From assembly GCA_920105625.2 (NCBI GenBank), contig OV050033.1, positions 16,636,001 to 16,700,000 of the forward strand: a stretch of 64,000 bases of DNA. The letters run 5' to 3'. Numbering within the stretch: position 1 is the stretch's first letter; every line of letters begins with the position of its first letter. Under the pieces are notes generated by a model. It worked only from the letters and a program-made list of their open reading frames with translations. It made no database searches and was not told the DNA's origin. The DNA comes from Clusia tigrina (Eukaryota > Arthropoda > Insecta > Diptera > Clusiidae). Position numbers and translations under genes: made by a program. Shown here piece after piece: positions 1-11,460 of the stretch.

Positions 1-1420
1 GAGGTGGAGTTCTGTTTAAAGTCGTTACTGAGTCCCATGAACTTCAGAATGTTGAAATATCATTGATCAACCGTAAAAAAATCGGTCCCCGATGGTCCCT
101 TAAAAAGGCGTTGGAAAGTCTGAGACGTTTCAATAGGAATCAATTTTGGGAGATGTAGCACAGATTTGAATATTGTTTGATCTCAAACATAACAAGGATT
201 AGGGTGAAGTTTTCTGTAGCAAGCATCTAAATATAGTATAAGATTTCCTTTAGCAGACTAATGTGGCAATATTCAGCGTTTTATGCACCTCTGGTGAGGG
301 GCATGAGTTATAGAGACTCAAAACTTCCCGAAGATGATACTTGTAAGGCTACAATGATGATGTGTCACAAGGAGATCATATCAGAAAATATGCCAATAGC
401 ACAGCACACTGAAGCACAGGCAGAGACATTGAATATAATATTCTTAAATAACTATTGTAGATATATAGAAAGAAAACAATATTCTTAAATGACTTTTGTA
501 TTAACTGTAGATATATGGAAAGGACGAAAATCATTTGTAGATCCTCTAAAAGTGAATTGCAGTCAACAATCACAATTCCACAACACTGGGAAATTCCATC
601 TTGGAAAATTTATTTGAGTAGAATTCAGTCATTTTTAATTTCTTCCCTAAGTTTATCTCTACATTCAAATTTAGTTTTGGAAGCATCACAGTATAACTTT
701 TAGATGTAGGTGTTATTGTCACTATGTAAGTCCACTCAAATGTTGTGTTGTAATCCTAATTCCTGTTTCCATTTATTCAAATAGTGCTCATATCATGCTT
801 TTATCGACCTTATCTCAAAAATGTCTCCGGTGTTTGTATCATTTGTATTTCAGTGTAACTGGTCTTGGCTTAAAAGGAACTTACAAGATACGTAGTATTA
901 TTCAACCGAAATTTCAGGGATCGAAGTCGCCTGCACTACCGAACGCAGTAACGGAGGTCCACAGTGGCTGCTTCACTCCTTATATGCTTAGAATTTTAAA
1001 CACGGAAGATATGTGGCTTCCCGTTGGACAGATTCATCATTGAACACAGAGAATTGTGTTGTCTTTATCCTCTTCTCTCCTTATGAGTCTGTCTTTATCT
1101 ATTATTATAGCACTACACAACAGAAATACAAGGGCTCCATTCTTCATTCTCGTACTTGTTTTCGAGAAGGATCTCCTGGTATTGAATATCATTTTTAGGA
1201 CAGTGTTAAATATGTTTATATGTAGAGAACAGTTTAAATTAATATACCGAAGTGAAGCACACATTTAGGAGTAACTTTGCGTCAGTTTACGCATTTTAAA
1301 TTGATATGACAAAATTATCAGGCAAAATAGATTGAGTGATTGACAGATTTGAATCGCTTTGTATCCTCCTCCCTATTATGCTGTTGCTCTTTCTAGAAAT
1401 ATACTGTCATAAAATATATC
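1..1420. other. AT-rich non-coding block, nothing recognised
   Basis: This stretch has no recognisable gene, RNA or element. Short frames on both strands overlap one another and show no domain or codon bias. It belongs to the bland AT-rich class of block that alternates with richer sequence through the window. Confidence 0.5.
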
Positions 1421-1424
1421 TACT

Positions 1425-2440
1425 GCTATAAGCTTCTTTCTCTCCCTATACTTCTATCCACTTCTCTGTCACTCTCCAAAGAAACGAACTTCAACTAAAT
1501 TTATATCTTGTTATCTTGTTGCTGTTTCTATTTCTTTCTCTATAATTCCCTCTAATTTGTTGATTCTCTTTCTATAAATACACTTTATCTATCGCTCTCT
1601 CTCTGGCTATCTCTCTGTCTCTGGCTATCTCTCTGTCTCTGGCTATCTCTCTCCGGCTATCTCTCTCTCTCTGTGGCTATCTCTCTCTGGTTATCTCTCT
1701 CTGGCTATCTCTCTCTCTCTCTAGTCATCTCTCTCTCGATCTCTTACTTTCTCTCTCTATCTTTCTCCCCATTTGTCTGTCCCTCTCCAAAGAAACGCAT
1801 TTTAACTAAATTTATATCTTGTCGCTCTTTCTCTTTCTCTCTCTATAACTCTCTCTATTTTGCTGTTTCTCTTTCTATAAATACACTTTCTCTACCTCTC
1901 TCTGGATATCTCTCTCTCTCTATCTCTCTAGCCATCTCTCTCTCTGGCTATCTCTCTGTCTGGCTATCTTTCTCTCTCTCTCTCTCTCTCTCTGTGGGTA
2001 TCTATCTCTGGCTCTCTCTCTCTATCTAGCCATCTCCCTCTCGATATCTTACTTTCTCTCTCTATCTTTATCTCTATTTAACTATCCTTCTCCCTAGAAA
2101 AGCACTTCAATTTCACCTCACTTTTCGCTTTCTATCTCTTTTATTTCTTCCTCTACATATATTTCTCTCCATGTCTCTGTCCCTGTCCCTAGAAAAGCAC
2201 TTCAATTTCACCTCACTTTTCACTTTCTATCTCCTTTATTTCTTCCTCTATCTTTCTCTCTATTGAACTATCCTTCTCCCTAGAAAAGCACTTCAATTTA
2301 ACTTCACCTTTCACTTTCTATCTATTCTATTTCTTCCTCTATCATTCTCTCTATTTCTCTGTCCCTCTCGCTAAAAATGCAGTTCAATTAAATCTCTCTC
2401 TTATCTCTTTCTATTTCTTTTTGTATAATTCCTCTTTTCT
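1425..2440. repeat. Composite pyrimidine-rich tandem array
   Basis: About 1 kb is almost pure C/T on the plus strand. Three layers can be seen. A module with CTCTCCAAAGAAACG followed by ACTAAATTTATATCTTG and later TCTATAAATACACTTT occurs at about 1475-1595 and again at about 1785-1900. Between and after these lie degenerate CTCTCTCTGGCTAT units (about 1600-2040). From about 2070 to 2385 there are roughly three to four units of 90-100 bp sharing TAGAAAAGCACTTCAATTT and TTTCTTCCTCTA. The array could form triplex or H-DNA. Open frames across it are low-complexity Ser/Leu and not genes. Confidence 0.85.
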
Positions 2441-2950
2441 GTATAATTCCTCTTTTTACCCTTCTTTATAGATTCTTCTTTCAGTAAAATGGTGTTATTT
2501 TTGCAAGGTAACGTCTTCTCTATGTCCTTGTAGTAATCACAAAGATCACGCAATGTTCTCAGAATAACTGCTCTGCTAATCTGAGAGGGTTGAGAGTAAG
2601 GGAGACAATTTTGTGTACTGGAGTTATACCAAGCCACACATTGAATATCGTTATAAAGATGCTTTCCATGCTTCGATAAACTGGTAATTTTGTTGCCTAC
2701 AGTTTGTTCCTTAAGGAGAGAAAGCGGTACCTTAGCCTGGGACATGCATGAGTATTATGCAAGGAGAGCATGTGACAGCTGAGCTTTATACTTCATTCCT
2801 GATGAGTACTACTAAGAAATATAAGATTTAAAACGTACCTGTTCCCTGGCAATGAATTGCGAGACAATTTTTGCATATGAAATGGAAATTGAAATGATTC
2901 GTATTGCTTTGGGATTCATTCATTTCGAGCAGCTGAGAGCAAATTAGGTA
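2441..2950. other. AT-rich non-coding segment
   Basis: This is unique-looking sequence after the pyrimidine array. A frame on the minus strand (2401-2745) runs out of the array and has no recognisable domain. Nothing else was identified. Confidence 0.4.
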
Positions 2951-4080
2951 TGTTTGGAAGTCCTTGCAAAGTATGCTCGACACTTGCAGACACATATACG
3001 CATACACATAGATAATGTTTATGTCATAAGACCGACTTTACTTTACTTTGACTGCATTTTTATTTTCCTGCAACCAAAGCGTACCTTATCTGTGCCACAT
3101 TTTATCGTACTCATTAAAGTTGCTCTGTTAATTAGCATCCTGTCGGCTTCTCCGATTCCAAAGTACTCCAAAATGAACTGAAACGAACCGACACGAGGCA
3201 CCGAGTCAAACAAACATGCAATTGATGTCAAAGCGGTTCCTGGTGGCTGCATGCACGAAGTCGATAAGTGCGGATAATGTTTGGAGAATAAAGGCATTAC
3301 TCCTCTTGCCTTGCGGAGCCTTTGTCGCTGGGTTTGGGCCTCAACGCAGCAGCGACCGCATTCACCACATTTCAGCACAAGGCGTTTTTATTATTGATGC
3401 CACAGACGGCATTTGCGGCAGCATGTGGCAGATTGATATGCACGCTGACAAACATTTCTCGCGCACTTTACAAATTCAATCACTGCAGAATTGTATGTCA
3501 AGGAATGCGTGTCCTTGTTGCTGCGCGAGGGCTTGCCATCAAAGTTCAATGCATGCCGCCACAAAAGCGCCACACACGGCGCTGCTACGTCGATCGGCGA
3601 TAATTTCGCTCGCGTGTGGTCGCATTAATTACTTTTACTATGTTAATGCATGCCAGTTCGCATTCCTTGGGGATTTTTGGGTGGCACTGCGCGGAGGATG
3701 TGCAGGCGCACTTGCGCAATCCGCGTGCATGCCACCCATAGAGTGACGGCGGCTCCTCAGGGATTTTGTATCTCTGCAGTTGTATCAATTTAAACGGAAA
3801 AAATTACATTTTTCTGCCTTGTTAATTAAAGAGGAACGTTTTTGGTGCTGAAAGTGCCAATTAGTGTGTTTTTGCCGGAAAGTGAACCGGTGCCTGCGTT
3901 GAGTGACTGCAAATTGTTTCATCGGAAGGAGTTGCAGTCAATTTCGATTTAATTGCTGCCAGTAAGAAATGCGAGTAATTTGTGTGCTCCATATTGATCG
4001 ATGCTTTTTAGCTTTATTCCAACGCACAATTTTTGGGCGCTGGATTGAGCCCGTGACATTGAATGATACGATTTGGATAC
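2950..4080. other. Type U block: richer unique non-coding DNA
   Basis: G+C is visibly higher than in its neighbours, with CpG- and TGCA-rich text. A 176-codon plus-strand frame (3216-3746) is the longest non-repetitive open frame in the window. It is Cys/Ala/Ser-rich, overlaps open frames in other frames on both strands, and matches no domain I know. I read it as a chance frame in GC-richer DNA. The block is better described as candidate intronic or regulatory sequence; no specific site can be supported. Confidence 0.45.
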
Positions 4081-5410
4081 TATGAAAGATTTTCATTGGT
4101 GCACTGCTCAGGACCTTAAGAACATTTGTTAATACACTCTCTGGTTATACTACCATAGATCTTAATTCGCAATTTCCACAGTGATGTTGTCCTGTGGCTC
4201 TTTGGAATTAAAATTATACCTTGCATCGATCATTTAACTATTTATTTTTATGTTACTTTTATTTTAGCTGGGAAATAACATTTGTACTCGTACTCACCAG
4301 AGGCACTTGAGGCCGAGAATAATCTGCACACTAAGTCATGATGTAAGCCAGTCAAATTCTGCGGCTATACCTGGACCCCTTCCAACATCCTTTTGATATA
4401 AATATTCCACTATCTGCGTTATGGTAACAAGTGTAAACCAGTATCTCGTTATTAGTAGATCCACAGTCGCAATCCTCGCAATCCATCGCTGGTAACATTT
4501 CACATATTCTGGGGTCACCAGTAGACTTTTAGGGTGGTATGTGCTAACATAATTCTCTGGTCTCTGGGCTTATAATATGATCGCACCACCTTTTATCCAA
4601 GTTGTTTAATCTAAGGATTATTAATACAGTTCTATTTGAAACGTAAGCAGTTTCCCATTTATAAATGTAACCAATTTAGTCTTAATGTAATGACGTAGAG
4701 GAGTTTGTGAGGATGTTCCAGTTATTGAATTCTATGCCTGCCTCGAGGAAGTAGACTAAGAGACATACATTTTTTCGTAGTTTCCATAAAAACGCATGAT
4801 TAGTGACGCCATCAGTTCATTGAGAACACAAACTAGTGAATTCTTCTAGACAAAATGCTATCTTCAAAATTCATTGAGGACTGCTCTCAATCCAAATTTG
4901 GTAGTTCTACTCTATTGAAAGCTAGAAAAGTGGTTGAAGGCAGGAACAGTCAAGATCTAGATGTGAAGGGGAACAATATTCAAGATCCCAGGTGTGTAAA
5001 TGAGCTCTGTTTCCAGAGCTACCCAGAACTGTTGTTAAATAATTCCAAGGACTAATGAGAAGAATAAATTAAAGAATGTTTTACCATGGTATATGGTTGA
5101 CTTGCGGAATCTATGTGAAATCCTTAACTAGTTGCTTGAACACAATAAATAGTGAAGATCTACTTGTACTCTCTCAATGAATAACGTTCTCTGAGATGCG
5201 TTGGATTCAAAGACCAACCACTGCCGGCAGTCTATTTCCCTACATTAAATCTTCATGGAGTCACTCCGATAGATTCGATCATCAATCTATAGAAAATGCT
5301 AAGGATACTACTTTAATTGCAGAACCACATTTCATGTTACAGTTCTGATGCTTATAATCCTGTATATCCCTTGGACTGACTTCCCCGATTTTAAAGTAAG
5401 TATGCTCTCC
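4080..5410. other. Type G block: AT-rich, nothing recognised
   Basis: Bland AT-rich DNA. The 66-codon frame at 4855-5055 has no domain. No transposon terminus, tandem array or RNA gene was recognised. Confidence 0.45.
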
Positions 5411-8220
5411 CACTAGCCATTTTACACATTTGCCTACTTTTCCACCTTTTCCCCCAAATTTTCATTTCAAGTTCGCTCACTTATCCTCGAAATCGACCTT
5501 CCTCCATCCTTTATTTAGTTGGCATTCTTTTCAGTCCAAAATGGGTTTCGCTTTAAATTTGTTTGCCATTTCTCTTAAGCACTTCAACCATTTTCATTCA
5601 CTTACTTGGCTCCGCTTGATTTGTGTGCCAACTTTAAAAATCCTCCAGGGAAGTGTTATAAAAACAAAAATAAACAACAAAAAAGACTAATTTCTGAGAC
5701 AAATCCAGTTTTACTGCCCACAAAAATAACAAGTAATTTGCAGAATTTGCTTGCGCATTTCTTTCCTTTCCGCTCTTCCTTTTTGGTTTGAAATTGTCAC
5801 TTAACCTAAAAAGGATAATAGACTTGCCAAATGTTAGACAAACCAAGTTTGAATAAAAAAGACTGTCCAATCATTGACACGATTTTTCGTCCATACACTC
5901 GTGCAGCAGGAGCAGAAAAAAGGACTACTAAACGTCTACTGAGCACAATTTGAAAAATTGCGAGGAAGTGAAAGGATTAGGTGGCACACAGCCTCAAAAG
6001 CACGCACACACATAGCCACATACATACGCACACATTCACAGCGCCGTAAAGGGTGCTTTGGTACTTTTGACAGGAAAGGCAGCCAGAATTTTAAATGAAC
6101 ACCAGGAGACAATATAATTTTGAAGATAGACCAGGGATATTGTTTTGAATAGGATTTTGGTAACTCTGCATGAGTGCTTACGTTCTTGGCTGGCTGGTGG
6201 TGCAGTGGAGTTTTGGGCACAGGATGCTTGTAATCACACCTACACATGCACAAGCAATCCACACGCACACACACTGTGCCACATAACAAAAATCTTGTTT
6301 TGCCTCTCTATGGTAGTTTGTTTTTGCCAACAGGATTAAGCCAGGCACCGAATGAAGAGCAAGAGTTAGTAACAACAGATGCTGTGAATCACATTTTCAA
6401 GCCAATACTACGACTACGACCAGGACGACGATTGTGGGTAAGGTTATGGGTGCGGGTGGAACTCGGAGCATATGACAGAGAAGACAACGGCAATTGCGTT
6501 GCTATGTAGCAACCAATGCTGAGCCACAAGCGGCGCATGTTTGCCTGGTTTCAGTTGCATAAACGAGCTCAGCAGATTGCATACGGCAGAAAGGAACATG
6601 GTGCGATTACGTTGTAATAAGGATACTAGGAGGCAGTGTGCGACAAGTAACACAGCTGACAAAGGCACCCAAAACGAGACTATGCAGCATGCAGCAAGTA
6701 TAATTGAGACGAAGACTGTGTTGAAGAGGATTAAAAGGCAGTTGTGTGACAGCAATTGCGGCAACAGGGCCAGAGTAGCAGGCGCCGGAGTGCAATGCAA
6801 ACGAGAAAATTATGCAATGCACCGAAGCAGTCGCTGAAAAGTGCAAGTAACATGAAACGAACGAGTGGCAGACAGTTTTAATCCTTCGATGTTACAGCAT
6901 TTTCATTTGATTGAATATTAAAAGAGATTATCAAGAAAAATATGAATGAAAATATTTCCTATGAAAGCGTAAATCTTACAATTGCTCCGCCCTCATGCCC
7001 TCCGACATAACTTGCAAGTAAATCTCTCTGAATGCTGTGGCCTGGCAGCGTGTGTGCGGCGCACTAAGCTGCTACTTTAGCGGCAATTGTTGCCATTTAA
7101 CAAAGTGCGCTCAGCGTTTTCCTCATATAACAAAAGCAGAGCCATAATCCCTCAGCTCTCACGTATCCTTGGTTTTACTCCATCTCGCTTCGCTTCAGTT
7201 TGCAGTTCTTTAACTTTTCATTGGATTTACACTAGTCGCACATCCTTACAAAGGATCACATTATAATGCGAATTAAATGACAAATGAAAGCAAAACTAAA
7301 GAATCTGACTACAATAAAAACAAAAACAGAAAAACGACGCCAACAACGGAAAAAGCGCAAAGCAAACGAGTATGTGAAACGTTGGACAAAAGCGTGAAGC
7401 CGCCTTTGTGAAGGGCTCTTTAAAGGCGTAGAGTTGCGCTCAAAGGCAACGAGGAAACAAAAACGGCCACAAACATCCACAGACACACCCACACACACAC
7501 GTGCACTCAAAAAAGGATTAGCAAGTTTTGAACGGAGGAAACGGTTAGTGTAAACTATTAGTGCGGCCAATTGTCAGTGGCATTTTCCACCGTGCCGTGA
7601 TGTGAGTCTGTTCGCCAAAGGATACTTACGAGTGTGCATACAAAAACACAGAACCACACTCACTCACTGTAGGACACACAAAACACACTCGCACACACTC
7701 GCACACACACACACACACAGTTACTCTCATGTCCAGGTATAAATCGATGCTGAGCTGGCTTATCAGTTACGGTAATCAAAACAAGGATCATGTGCGTAGG
7801 GATTTAGTGGCAACTGGCAACTTGGTTTGTTATGACTACGGCCAAAGTAGCTCAACTCAAAGACTTTCAGTGATTATGAACATACAGTAGTACGACTGGT
7901 TCTTTGTGAGCAGCAGCACACAGAACTGAATGCATTCACGTAAGTGAAAAGCGGAAGATTCTGTGTTATGTGGCACCGAAGTCCGCCAATCGATTATGGT
8001 AGTTCAGTTCAAAAGACAATTGCGTTGAAGTTGGTTGGAAAATGCAAAAACTCCGTGCAGGAAAGGAAATGTGCTGACAAAAAGGATGTGGGCATAACAA
8101 TGCTTATGTTGAGCATAGAATTTCAGTCAAATATTTGTAAATTCGTTGCTAGTCACAATGGAACCGTTGCTTTGTTCAGGTTAACCGTACTGCGGATTAT
8201 AAGGGGGAAGAAATACTCGT
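5410..8220. other. Type U block: CA-rich unique non-coding DNA
   Basis: Unique-looking sequence with scattered CACACA runs at about 5998-6040, 6236-6275, 7480-7502 and 7676-7719, and dispersed AAGGAT/ATCCTT words (for example 7243, 7250, 7515, 7619). Overlapping short frames on both strands (for example 6444-6800 and 6541-6837) look like chance. No gene or element was identified. Confidence 0.45.
7676..7719. repeat. (CA)n microsatellite
   Basis: Interrupted CACACA tract with CTCG interruptions, ending in an uninterrupted run of about nine CA units. Confidence 0.85.
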
Positions 8221-9894
8221 AGCAACATGGGAAGAAAAAGGAGGTTTTAACAGCACAAAAGAATAGTTGACAAAACAAACTGCCCTCAGGTAGTTGTGAG
8301 TTATTAATTGAGCCGGAGTTGAGTAGAATGGGGTGAATTGCATGTTGACTAAGAACATATTACATTACTGCATTCAAGGCGTAGGAAATTATACGATAAA
8401 CAGGCGATCCATTCTTATCCTTCTGAGTAATTAATAAAACCGGAAGTTGGGAAATAGGAAAAGTGTAAGCATAATCGCGTGAGATGAACTATTGGAGGGA
8501 AATATTAGGGAATATGAAACTCCCACAGATCTATTCAGTAATAAGAAATCCATAAGTTTGAATATAGGAGTAGGGAGCACTACGAATCAATGCCCTACAA
8601 AGGACTTTAATTTTTTATTTATTTTATTGTTTCTTCTAGAAATTAGAATAATATTTGTATATAACTGACAAACTTTGAGACTCACATGTTTGAGACTTCA
8701 ATGTCAACTGTTTATTAAATATATTAAAGCTTGTTCCATAACAGAGTTACATAAAAATAGTAATTAAAAGGTTGCAGTTTATAGTATTAAGTATGATATA
8801 GAATTTCAGGAATGGATATTTATTTGATAGTTGCATATAACAATAACAAGGATCTCTAGCTGACAAAGCTTTTGGTTTCCCAGTAACTTTAACCGCAAGA
8901 CTCCTGAGTTTTGATCAATCAAGTCTTCAACAATGCTTTGGAGCTAAAGTAGTCGGTAATGAAGGGCCGCATGAGACTCCAATAACTTAATTTCCTCTTC
9001 AGGTTGAAGATGTTTAGCAAATGGCATTTTTTTAGCCGCTGAATTTAGCTAATATTGTTCCGACAACACTTTGACCAATTTGCTGCTTTGTTCGTAGCCA
9101 TTTTCTACCTGTCTATTTTAAGGATATTTATAAATTTGAACACTTTTTGGGGTTCCATGTTTCTAATAGTTTCGGGTGCTAAAAATTATAAGGATATAAG
9201 GAATAAAGGAAGTAGAGAATACTTTAAAGATCATCGGCTAGCATTATTTATCCGATCATTTCCATTCTCAGGATGCTTAGCAGTGATTTGCAACAAAGAA
9301 AGATCAAATGAGGCCCTTACAGTTTACATAGAATGTGTGACAGTGTCATTGTTCAGCGTTTTCAAGACACGAAAGGTCTTTAGCATTTGAAGGAAATAAG
9401 GTTTGACACGACTCACAAAAGGATGAAGGTGGATATATACCAAAAATAGCACAATGAGAACTGCTTCAGTGTTGATTTTATATCATCTGAAAACGAGGAC
9501 ACTAAACAACACCGACGCATGTGAAGTGAGCAGCGGTTTTGTATAGAAAACATCTGTGAACCCTTTTACCAAACTTCCTTAAAATCCGACAAAAGCTTCG
9601 ATGATGGAAGCTTCAACGGGTTCATTCAAAGGAAGTCATAAGTCAACGATGGTCCATAAAATAAACTAATACTAATATGAGATTTGTAATGAATAGGGTA
9701 TGTATGGAGGGGCTTTAACGAAAAGACATATGCTTCCTTTTCTTAACGCTGAAATGCATAAGCTTATATTCAGTCACCAAAGGAGTTGAATTGCATGTCT
9801 GTAGAAGCTAAAGGGATTCATCGTGATTTCTAAACGTATGGGAAATTTTAAGGTGATCAGAAAATGTTTGCTTTCTATATTCTTTTATTATTAT
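8221..9894. other. Type G block, AT-rich, nothing recognised
   Basis: AT-rich sequence ahead of the SINE. The 111-codon frame at 9055-9390 has no recognisable domain. No tandem repeat or terminal inverted repeat was seen. Confidence 0.45.
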
Positions 9895-10097
9895 TCTTAT
9901 ATTATTCTTTACACCATAGTTAATTATGAGTGCAAGGTGTTGGGGGAATGAGTACTAGCAAAAGGGGCTTTCGACTCGAAGAGAAAAAGATGTTATAGAA
10001 AGAAGCATTTTGGAGACCAAGCCCGTGGCAGGATTTGAACCTGCGATCCTCGGGGTGTGAGTCTAGCATGCTTACCACTAGACCAGAGACCAGAGGC
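9895..10097 (-). mobile_element. tRNA-derived SINE, best-preserved copy
   Basis: Read on the minus strand, the element starts at about 10097 with a tRNA-like head. The A box TGGTCTAGTGG fits the RNA polymerase III consensus. An anticodon-like loop CTCACAC follows, then the B box GGTTCAAATCC inside an intact T arm (GCAGG / CCTGC around TTCAAAT). The tRNA-unrelated body carries TTGGTCTCCAAAATGCTT, TTTCTCTTCGAGT, CTAGTACTCATTCCCCCAAC and ACCTTGCACTCATAATTA, and the 3' tail is ATAATA-rich. The parent tRNA is unclear: the A box is Glu-like and the loop Val(CAC)-like. The acceptor stem does not pair, so this is not a functional tRNA. Related copies lie at 40683-40890 and 41157-41377. Confidence 0.9.
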
Positions 10098-11460
10098 TAT
10101 TCTATATACATCAAGTTTTGTATATTATATGAAAATAAGAAGCAATTGAACAAAGTGTCCTAGAACTCTAACATATTTCTGCTTTATAAGGAATTATTTT
10201 AAACATTGCATCATTATCTCACCATGCAAGAATGAAGATCGATGGAAAAATGATCCTTTTCGAACTTAAAGATTTGACTGCTATGAGTGGTGAAATATTG
10301 GCGTAGTATATCGTAATTTTCATTAACTAAAAAGATGGATCATTTTACCACTGCTCTACATATAAACTTTTATGTTTTAATTAACAATTCTTTAGGCAAC
10401 GAATTACTTTTCTTTAGCAAACGAATTTCCTGGCTTTGAATAACTAATTCTTGATGACAATAGATAGAAATAACTTTTGGTTCATTGGTCTTTGACTACT
10501 CTATTCTATAGATTGGATTTTTCGACGTTAAGTGATTATTGTCCCCATTTATTGTTCTACATAGAGTGAGATAATCATACACCTATATTGATGGTCGCTT
10601 ATCGTCAACCAGAATAACGAGGTTCTGAAGTCTCATCACAATCTATAATAATTTTTGTAAAATCGAATCCTTCCTTCAGAAAGCAAAAGGGATGATTGTC
10701 AAAATGCTTTGGAAAATCGTGTCCAGTTTTCTCAATCATTACTGAGTGAAGTATATAAGACAAAGTCCCAAAAGATTCTCACCGTATTTAAGAAAAGACT
10801 TCACGAAGAGTCCCACATATTGCCATCATGTTCAAGAAACGACTTCACGAAAGATAAATGGCTCATAGAAAAAGAATTTGTGAAAAATCCTCTTCAACTT
10901 CTCACTGTTGATCCTAGCATGAGGTTTGATGTACAACAAATTTGAAGGGCAACAAGCCAATATACTCTGAGAGTTCGGCTTATAATGACAAATAACAATC
11001 CTATCCCGTGTAGAAATCCTTCTGTGTAACGAGCTAGACTAAAGATTCAATCACAAGCAAAAACTTGGCAGATTTGAGGGTCAACAAGTTATGACTACTC
11101 CAGGTGGATCTGAATTTGTTATAACCTCTTAAATGGAACAGTATAATTGCTAATTTATATATTATGATTCTATATATACGAGTGTGTTAAGCATGATTTC
11201 TACAAGGGACTACTTTAAGTAGGAGGGACAAATTGACAGAATATAAGGACAAACTAAATGCTCTTAAGTGGAGTTTTTTGAATCACCCTTAGTATTCCAG
11301 TAGTTAACAACAAATGTCTGCTCCTTTAATAGGCATCCTTTGATTAGACGCTAAGTGCTGGTCTCCAAACTAGCTACTAGTGATGCTGAGTGGAAAAAGT
11401 CAGGCAAATAATCCCTTGTCACAGCATAGCTTCCGCTTGGGGATGGTAAAATAAGCCTAA
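10098..11460. other. Type G block, AT-rich, nothing recognised
   Basis: AT-rich sequence. A 78-codon plus frame (10709-10945) is Lys/Ser-rich with no known domain. No element was recognised. Confidence 0.4.

Noticed and set aside
3216..3746. 176-codon plus-strand frame, longest outside repeats
   Set aside because: Cys/Ala-rich, overlapped by open frames on both strands, no domain, no codon bias visible; consistent with chance in a GC-richer block.
10020..10094. A functional tRNA gene on the minus strand
   Set aside because: A and B boxes and T arm are good, but the acceptor and anticodon stems do not pair, and the sequence continues into a body shared with two other copies, so it is a SINE head.
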